Part shown: positions 59,121-64,000 of the stretch, one piece after another
Layout: every line of letters begins with the position of its first letter
Position numbering within the stretch: the first letter of the stretch is position 1
Origin: RCIO01 sp965232405
GTDB lineage: Bacteria; Pseudomonadota; Alphaproteobacteria; Rhizobiales; Rhizobiaceae
DNA: 64,000 nucleotides
Direction: 5' to 3'
Assembly: GCA_965232405.1 (NCBI GenBank)
Contig: OZ246966.1
Location: 2,294,001 to 2,358,000, forward strand
The notes under the pieces: model-generated
What the model saw: the letters and a program-made list of their open reading frames with translations, nothing else
What the model was told of the DNA's origin: nothing
Databases searched by the model: none
Program-made: the position numbers and the translations under genes

Positions 59121-59238
59121 GACCTGGTGGTTATGGCGGAGCGGCTGCACCCGATCCCATTCCGAACTCGGCCGTGAAACGCTCCAGCGCTGATGGTACT
59201 TCGTCTTAAGACGCGGGAGAGTAGGTCGCTGCCAGGTC
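59121..59238 (+). rRNA. rrf: 5S ribosomal RNA
   Basis: Starts GACCTGG and ends CCAGGTC, which pair as helix I. Internal CCGATCCCATTCCGAACTCGG is the conserved 5S loop region (21 nt, read as CCGATCCCATTCC then GAACTCGG). About 118 nt. Confidence 0.95.
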
Positions 59239-59365
59239 TGCCAAACGCATTTCAAGCTTCTCGACATTCACGATATCCGCCTCGTGGCGGCGCGACCGGC
59301 CACTTTCCGGCCTCTCAGCATCTGCAGGGCAGTTTCGATGCGGGCAACGTCCCGTATCTGGTGAC

Positions 59366-59442
<77 letters not shown>

Positions 59443-59501
59443 ATCTTCTTTCTTCTCAATTTTTGTATCGGCCGAAGGAATGCGTTGCTGTCCTGGCCGA
59501 T

Positions 59502-59606
59502 GTAGCTCGTCGTCTTTCGAGCCATAGTCTGGACCGTTCGGGGCGATTGCGCCAATCGCCTGCCACTGCAACGGGATCGCAGGTCCAAGTCCTACGCGCG
59601 CAACCA
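59502..59606 (+). pseudogene. Probable decayed tRNA-fMet copy
   Basis: The last 28 bases (59579-59606), GCAGGTCCAAGTCCTAC plus GCGCGCAACCA, match the 3' end of the neighbouring tRNA-fMet at 23 of 28 positions, including CAACCA. Upstream, GTAGCTCGTC (59502-59511) is identical to ten bases of its D-arm region. The middle no longer folds as a tRNA and T-loop bases are changed, so it is not functional. The 5' limit is approximate. Confidence 0.5.
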
Positions 59607-59662
59607 TGTCTCTCAGGTTCCTTGTCGAACACTGCTGCCTCGGGATGAAGTCCCTTGCAGCA

Positions 59663-60628
59663 TCATTCCGCGTGGTGGCAGGCGACCAATCCGCCCCCCA
59701 GTGGGCGCATCTCGGGCCTTTGCTGCCGACAGATGTCGGTTGCAATCGGGCAGCGTGGATGAAACGCGCATCCCGGCGGCGGGTTGAGCGGGTCGGGGAT
59801 CTCGCCCTGCGGCGGTGGCACCTCACGGCCAAAACCATCCAGATGCGGTGCAGCGTCCAACAGCATCTGAGTGTATGGGTGCTTCGGCGTTTCGAAGAGG
59901 GTTTTCGGGTCCGCCTCTTCCATCAGCCGTCCGAGGTAAAGGACGCCGATGCGATCGGCCATATGGCGTACGACCGTCAGGTCATGGGTGATCAGCAGGT
60001 AGGTGAGACCGAATTTGTCCTTCAGGTCGCTCATCAGGTTGAGCACTTGGGCCTGCACCGACACATCGAGCGCAGAGGTCGGCTCGTCGCAAACGATCAG
60101 TCGCGGTTCCGACGCAAGTGCGCGGGCAATGCAAATGCGCTGGCGTTGCCCGCCCGAAAACTCGTGCGGATATTTGCCTGCGTCCGAAGGATGAAGCCCA
60201 ACCTGCTCCAGCAGATGCTCCGCCAGCCCCCTTGTGTCGCCGCCCTTCGATGCCACCGGCTCTGCGATGATGTCGCGAATGCGCCAGCGCGGATTGAGCG
60301 AGGCATAGGGGTCCTGGAAAATCATCTGGATGTTGGAGCGGACCGACGCAATCCGGTCGGGGTCGGTTTCGCGTGTCAGGTTCACACCGCCGATTTCAAC
60401 GTCGCCCTCGGTCGGGTGCAGCAATCCCACCAGCATTCGCCCGATGGTCGACTTGCCCGAGCCGCTTTCGCCGACCAGCGCGTACGTCATCTTCTCTTCG
60501 ATCTGGAAGTCGACCTTTGAGACCGCTGTAAGCAGCGCCTTCTTGCGCCCTTCAAGCACGCGGTTGAGCCAGGGCTTGGAGACGTCAAAGACGCGGGTCA
60601 GCCCTTTGACGGTGACATAGGTGCTCAC
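59663..60628 (-). CDS. Dipeptide/oligopeptide ABC transporter ATP-binding protein (DppF/OppF type)
   Basis: A 321-residue ATPase. Walker A GESGSGKST, Q-loop QMIFQDPYASLNPRWR, signature SGGQRQRICIARAL and Walker B LIVCDEPTSALDVSVQ are all present. The C-terminal oligopeptide domain has PPGCAFHPRCPIATDIC, a Cys cluster that in relatives binds an iron-sulphur cluster. It powers import with the DppD-like ATPase whose gene lies just upstream; the start overlaps that gene's stop by 4 bp. It is the last gene of the operon. Confidence 0.94.
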   Translation of the reverse strand: MSTYVTVKGLTRVFDVSKPWLNRVLEGRKKALLTAVSKVDFQIEEKMTYALVGESGSGKSTIGRMLVGLLHPTEGDVEIGGVNLTRETDPDRIASVRSNIQMIFQDPYASLNPRWRIRDIIAEPVASKGGDTRGLAEHLLEQVGLHPSDAGKYPHEFSGGQRQRICIARALASEPRLIVCDEPTSALDVSVQAQVLNLMSDLKDKFGLTYLLITHDLTVVRHMADRIGVLYLGRLMEEADPKTLFETPKHPYTQMLLDAAPHLDGFGREVPPPQGEIPDPLNPPPGCAFHPRCPIATDICRQQRPEMRPLGGGLVACHHAE

Positions 60629-61599
60629 GCTACAGCCTCCGCCGAGACGGGATACCAGCAGGCGGCTCGCCCACCGTCCATGGACGGCGTGGGATCATGT
60701 CTGCACTTTTCCTTTGCATTCGGGCAGCGCGGATGGAACGCGCACCCATCGGGCATTCGGTCCAGACGTGGCATCGAGCCGGGTATCTGGTGCAGCCGCT
60801 TTTTGCCCTGCGCTGCGAGAGGTGTCGATGCCATCAGGCCGTGCGTGTAGTGGTGCTGTGGCTGGGTCAGCACGTCGCGCACCGGTCCGAGCTCGGCCAG
60901 CCTCCCCGCATACATGACCGCAACACGATCCGCCGCCTCGGCGATGACGCCCATGTCGTGGGTGATCAGCATGATGGTCGTGCCTCGTTCGCGGCACAGG
61001 CGCTTGAGCAGTGCAATGATCTGCGCCTGCACCGAGACATCGAGCGCGGTTGTCGGCTCGTCGGCAATGATAAGGCTGGGCTCGGCGCAAAGCGCCAACG
61101 CAATCACCACCCTTTGTCGCATGCCGCCGGAAAACTCGTGCGGGTAGCTGTCGATGCGGTCCTTCGCGCCAGGGATGCCGACCTCCTTCAGGGCGTCGAC
61201 AGCACGGTTTTGCGCTTGCGAGCGGCTGATCGGCAGATGCGTCAGCATCGTTTCGACCAGTTGATCGCCAATCGTCAGCAGCGGATTGAGCGAGGTCAGC
61301 GGATCCTGAAAGACCATGCCGATTTCCTTGCCCCGGATACGGCGCATCTGCTCGCGACCCATCGTGTCGATCCGGGTGCCGTTCAGCCAGATTTCGCCTC
61401 CAGCGATGTGCGCCGGCGGGTTCAGCAGACCGATGATGGCGCTGCCTGCCATTGATTTTCCGGCGCCACTCTCGCCGACAACACCGAGAATTTCGCCATT
61501 GCCTATATCGTAGCTCAGGCCGTCGACCGGCCGGACGACGCCATGTCGTGACGGAATTTCGACCGTCAGGTTGCGGAGAGAAAGAACAGGTTCGGTCAA
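60625..61599 (-). CDS. Dipeptide/oligopeptide ABC transporter ATP-binding protein (DppD/OppD type)
   Basis: A 324-residue ATPase with Walker A GESGAGKSM (the usual Ser/Thr after Lys is Ser), Q-loop GMVFQDPLTSLNPLL, signature SGGMRQRVVIALAL and Walker B LIIADEPTTALDVSVQ. The C-terminal PDGCAFHPRCPNAKEKC is the oligopeptide domain. I place the start at the TTG at 61599, which overlaps the stop of the permease gene (TTGA), giving MTEPVLSLRNLTVEI; the open frame upstream lies inside the permease gene. Confidence 0.92.
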   Translation of the reverse strand: MTEPVLSLRNLTVEIPSRHGVVRPVDGLSYDIGNGEILGVVGESGAGKSMAGSAIIGLLNPPAHIAGGEIWLNGTRIDTMGREQMRRIRGKEIGMVFQDPLTSLNPLLTIGDQLVETMLTHLPISRSQAQNRAVDALKEVGIPGAKDRIDSYPHEFSGGMRQRVVIALALCAEPSLIIADEPTTALDVSVQAQIIALLKRLCRERGTTIMLITHDMGVIAEAADRVAVMYAGRLAELGPVRDVLTQPQHHYTHGLMASTPLAAQGKKRLHQIPGSMPRLDRMPDGCAFHPRCPNAKEKCRHDPTPSMDGGRAACWYPVSAEAVA

Positions 61600-62552
61600 C
61601 GCAGTCTCGGATTCAATGCATCGCGCAGCCAGTCGCCGAGAAGATTGACGCTCAGCGCCAATGCCAGAAGCGTGCAGGCGGGAAAGAACAGGATCCACCA
61701 TTCACCGGAGAACAGGAAACCCTGGCCGATACGAATGAGAGTTCCAAGCGATGGTTGCGTGGGTGGTGCGCCGACACCGAGAAACGAGAGTGTTGCCTCG
61801 GCGATAATCGCAAGAGCAAGGGAAATGGTGGCGATGACCAGAACCGGCGAAAGCGCATTGGGCAGAATGTGCTTGATCATGATGGCCCAGGGGTTTCTGC
61901 CGATCAGGCGGGCGGCGGCAACGTAGTCCTTGCCCTTTTCGACAAGGGTTGCGCTGCGCACGACACGCGCGAACTGGACCCAGTCAGACAAGCCGATTGC
62001 GAGGATCAGCACCCAGATCGCCATCTGATCGCGATATTCGACGGGGGTAATTCCCTTGGCGATGCCGAAGATCAGCATTGCCACCAAGATGGACGGGAAG
62101 GTCAGCTGTACGTCGGCGATACGCATGATGATCGTCTCGGCCCAACCGCCGAAATAGCCCGATATCAGCCCGAGGACGATGCCCAGGATCATAGCAAACA
62201 GCACCGCGGAAGCGCCGACAAACAGCGATATGCGCATACCGTATAGAATGGTCGCGAGCACATCGCGCCCCTGATCGTCGGTGCCCAAGAGGAATTGTTG
62301 GCCGGTAAACTGATTTGGCTCCATCGGCGGGGTGAAGCCGTTCATCAGGTTGAGCGTCGATGGGTCGAATGGATTGGTCGAAGTGATCAGCGGCGCAAAA
62401 ATCGCTGACAACACCAGCAGGCTGACGACTGCGAACGAAACGACGGCGACTGGTGATCTCTTGAAGGCATGGAAGAAATCGCTTTCGCGAAAGCGCTGCC
62501 AGCGGCCCTTTTGGACGGCGCGCTCGGCCAGAGGCAAATTTGTATCTGCCAT
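61596..62552 (-). CDS. Dipeptide/oligopeptide ABC transporter permease (DppC type)
   Basis: A 318-residue inner-membrane protein of about six helices with the OppC N-terminal segment (FKRSPVAVVSFAVVSLLVLSA). The EAA-type cytoplasmic loop YVAAARLIGRNPWAIMIKHILPNALSP contacts the ATPases, and FLGVGAPPTQPSLGTLI is the late family motif. The ATG at 62552 overlaps the preceding stop (TGATG), with GGAG about 7 bp upstream. It pairs with the DppB-type permease to form the channel. Confidence 0.94.
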   Translation of the reverse strand: MADTNLPLAERAVQKGRWQRFRESDFFHAFKRSPVAVVSFAVVSLLVLSAIFAPLITSTNPFDPSTLNLMNGFTPPMEPNQFTGQQFLLGTDDQGRDVLATILYGMRISLFVGASAVLFAMILGIVLGLISGYFGGWAETIIMRIADVQLTFPSILVAMLIFGIAKGITPVEYRDQMAIWVLILAIGLSDWVQFARVVRSATLVEKGKDYVAAARLIGRNPWAIMIKHILPNALSPVLVIATISLALAIIAEATLSFLGVGAPPTQPSLGTLIRIGQGFLFSGEWWILFFPACTLLALALSVNLLGDWLRDALNPRLR

Positions 62553-63535
62553 CAATGAGCTCCCGCCCGGTCAGCCCGAAGGCGCGGATCGATGAACACA
62601 TACAGAATGTCAACGATCAGATTGATCGCCACGAACATAACCGAGATCAGCATGAGATAGGCGGCCATCACCGGAATATCGACGAACTGGATGGCGTTGA
62701 TGAAAAGCAGGCCGACGCCTGGCCACTGGAACACCGTCTCGGTGATGATCGCGAAGGCGATGATGGCGCCCAGCTGCAGTCCGATAACGGTGACCACCGG
62801 AACCATCGTGTTCTTCAACGCATGATGGAAGTTTACCGCTCTTTCCTTCAGGCCTCGCGCCATTGCAAAGCGGATATAGTCCTGCCGCAGCACTTCCAGC
62901 ATTTCGGAGCGCACCAGCCGCATGATCAGCGTCATCTGATACAGCCCGAGCGTGATCGACGGCAGGATAAGCGCCTTCAGGCCGCTCTCGGTGAGGAAAC
63001 CGGTTGACCACCAGTCTCCCAGTTTGACCGTCTGGCCGCGGCCGAAAGACGGCAGCCACCCCAGTTCGACCGAGAACAGGTAGATCAGCAGGATTCCGAT
63101 CAGGAATGTCGGGAGCGAGACACCGATCAATGAGGACGCCATGATGAAATTGGCGACGATGCCGTTGCGTCGGATGGCGGTGAAAACCCCAAGCGCAATG
63201 CCCAGCAGGATCGCAAAGATTCCGGAGACGAAAGCTAGCTCCAGCGTGGCGGGAGCGCGTTCGCGAATTATTTCGGAGACGGGCCGTCCCTGGCGGAAGC
63301 TGACGCCGAAATTGCCCTGCACGGCCCCTTGAAGGAACTTGAAATACTGAACCGGGAAAGGCTGGTCGAGACCGAGCTGCTGCTTCAGCCGCTCTACATC
63401 CTCGATGGTCCGCTCCTGGCCAAGCATGTTGTCGATGGGATCGCCGACAAAGCGAAACATCGAGAACGCGATCAATCCCACGACCAGGAGGACGAGGATC
63501 GACTGGCCGAGGCGCCGGATAATGAATGCCAGCAC
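62552..63535 (-). CDS. Dipeptide/oligopeptide ABC transporter permease (DppB type)
   Basis: 327 residues, about six helices. The N-terminus MLAFIIRRLGQSILVLLVVG is typical of DppB/OppB, as is GVSFRQGRPVSEIIRERAPATLELA; the EAA loop is RQDYIRFAMARGLKERAVNFHHALKNTMVP. The GTG at 63535 is the start. The gap of 118 bp to the binding-protein gene contains a strong hairpin. Confidence 0.94.
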   Translation of the reverse strand: MLAFIIRRLGQSILVLLVVGLIAFSMFRFVGDPIDNMLGQERTIEDVERLKQQLGLDQPFPVQYFKFLQGAVQGNFGVSFRQGRPVSEIIRERAPATLELAFVSGIFAILLGIALGVFTAIRRNGIVANFIMASSLIGVSLPTFLIGILLIYLFSVELGWLPSFGRGQTVKLGDWWSTGFLTESGLKALILPSITLGLYQMTLIMRLVRSEMLEVLRQDYIRFAMARGLKERAVNFHHALKNTMVPVVTVIGLQLGAIIAFAIITETVFQWPGVGLLFINAIQFVDIPVMAAYLMLISVMFVAINLIVDILYVFIDPRLRADRAGAH

Positions 63536-63610
63536 TTAGGTTTCTCCAGATGCGTGGACGGCATTGGTTCGAAGCAGTTCGAACCGGCCTCAGCATCACG
63601 CATATAGCAC

Positions 63611-63637
63611 GGGGCGGCTCTTCGAGAGAGCCGCCCC
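63611..63637 (-). other. Intra-operon hairpin between binding-protein and permease genes
   Basis: GGGGCGGCTC (63611-63620) and GAGCCGCCCC (63628-63637) form a perfect 10-bp stem with a 7-nt loop. There is no T tract after it on the minus strand. Hairpins in this position often protect the abundant binding-protein mRNA from 3' decay and reduce expression of downstream transporter genes; that role is inferred here. Confidence 0.7.
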
Positions 63638-63653
63638 GGATCGTTGTCCGTGA

Positions 63654-64000
63654 CTAGTTCAGCTTGATGTACTTGACCTTCGGCTGATCCTCGGGATCGA
63701 CCTCAATCGCAAGGTTTTCCGCCATGCCCCAGTTGAGAACCTGGTGGTGGATGGGAATGTATAGCTGCTCGTCCTGCACCACCCGCCAGATGGCGGCGAT
63801 GTCTGCATTACGGGCTTCAAGGTCCGTATTGGATGCCAGCGACTTGATCTTGGCGTCCAGTTCATCGTTGTCGAAGCCGGTACCGTTCCACGTGCCGATA
63901 TCGCTTTCGCGACCGTGGACCAGGAAGTTGAAGATGTATTCCGAGTCATAGGTCGGAACACCCCAGCCCAGCATGTAGAAGTCGGTCTTGCTGTCGGTGA
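63654..64000 (-). CDS. ABC transporter substrate-binding protein (family 5), C-terminal part
   Basis: The frame is open to the right edge, so only the last ~114 residues are seen. YMLGWGVPTYDSEYIFNFLVHG, DAKIKSLASNTDLEARNADIAAIWRVVQDEQLYIPIHHQ (in segments) and VKYIKLN are typical of the C-terminal lobe of DppA/OppA-type periplasmic binding proteins. It is the first gene of the minus-strand transporter operon visible here. The ligand (peptide, opine, nickel or other) cannot be judged without the rest. Confidence 0.88.
   Translation of the reverse strand, partial: TDSKTDFYMLGWGVPTYDSEYIFNFLVHGRESDIGTWNGTGFDNDELDAKIKSLASNTDLEARNADIAAIWRVVQDEQLYIPIHHQVLNWGMAENLAIEVDPEDQPKVKYIKLN

Overview
The window is a stretch of alphaproteobacterial chromosome, most likely from the order Hyphomicrobiales (Rhizobiales) and close to the Phyllobacteriaceae. 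The evidence is an rrn operon ordered 16S-tRNA-Ile-tRNA-Ala-23S-5S-tRNA-fMet, an extended helix 9 in the 23S rRNA, a serC leader RNA motif in front of serC-serA, Omp25/31-type outer membrane proteins, CtrA-type TTAA-N7-TTAA sites, and the family proteins DUF1178, DUF4167 and DUF6476 (the last less certain). I cannot fix the genus by eye. Coding density is high and composition looks even. I see no transposase, integrase, phage block or CRISPR array.

Layout. 1-4.6 kb: the end of a di-haem cytochrome gene, glmM (cell-wall precursor) and two outer-membrane beta-barrel genes, each with a CtrA-like site and a terminator. 4.7-12 kb: serC-serA (serine synthesis) behind the serC RNA motif, an EamA exporter, purA, and an acidic membrane protein of unknown function. 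12-14.5 kb: rpoH (heat-shock sigma factor), rluD and a small membrane protein. 14.6-19.6 kb: tRNA-Glu and a very large hybrid histidine kinase with seven PAS modules. 19.6-24.3 kb: a GNAT/flippase pair, two small genes and a cation/proton antiporter. 24.3-34.6 kb: secA, a parvulin, argJ, a GNAT enzyme, mutT, an isolated Flp pilin, comF, grxC, a nitrilase-family gene and DUF1178. 34.6-43 kb: two methyltransferases (one is ubiG), lysC, ptsP, prfA-prmC and DUF4167. 43-53.3 kb: clpB with a heat-shock promoter, a MarR regulator followed by a ketosynthase, a YjbR protein, an L,D-transpeptidase, an MFS exporter and an M23 peptidase. 53.3-59.6 kb: the rrn operon with its promoter and leader, plus a probable decayed tRNA copy. 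59.6-64 kb: a dipeptide/oligopeptide ABC transporter on the minus strand, running off the right edge.

How parts connect. RpoH made here probably drives clpB through the CTTGAG/CCCATAT promoter. PrmC methylates the release factor encoded just upstream by prfA. SerC and SerA catalyse consecutive steps of serine synthesis. The two outer-membrane genes, and possibly the pilin, look tied to the CtrA cell-cycle circuit. The MarR regulator and the ketosynthase next to it are separated by two identical 12-bp near-palindromes that look like operators.

The region is overwhelmingly housekeeping and I do not find a convincing new multi-gene system. The most interesting items are the MarR/ketosynthase operator pair, the CtrA-type sites at both omp genes, a 30-bp perfect palindrome after clpB, the tRNA remnant after the rrn operon, the seven-PAS kinase and the acidic protein after purA.
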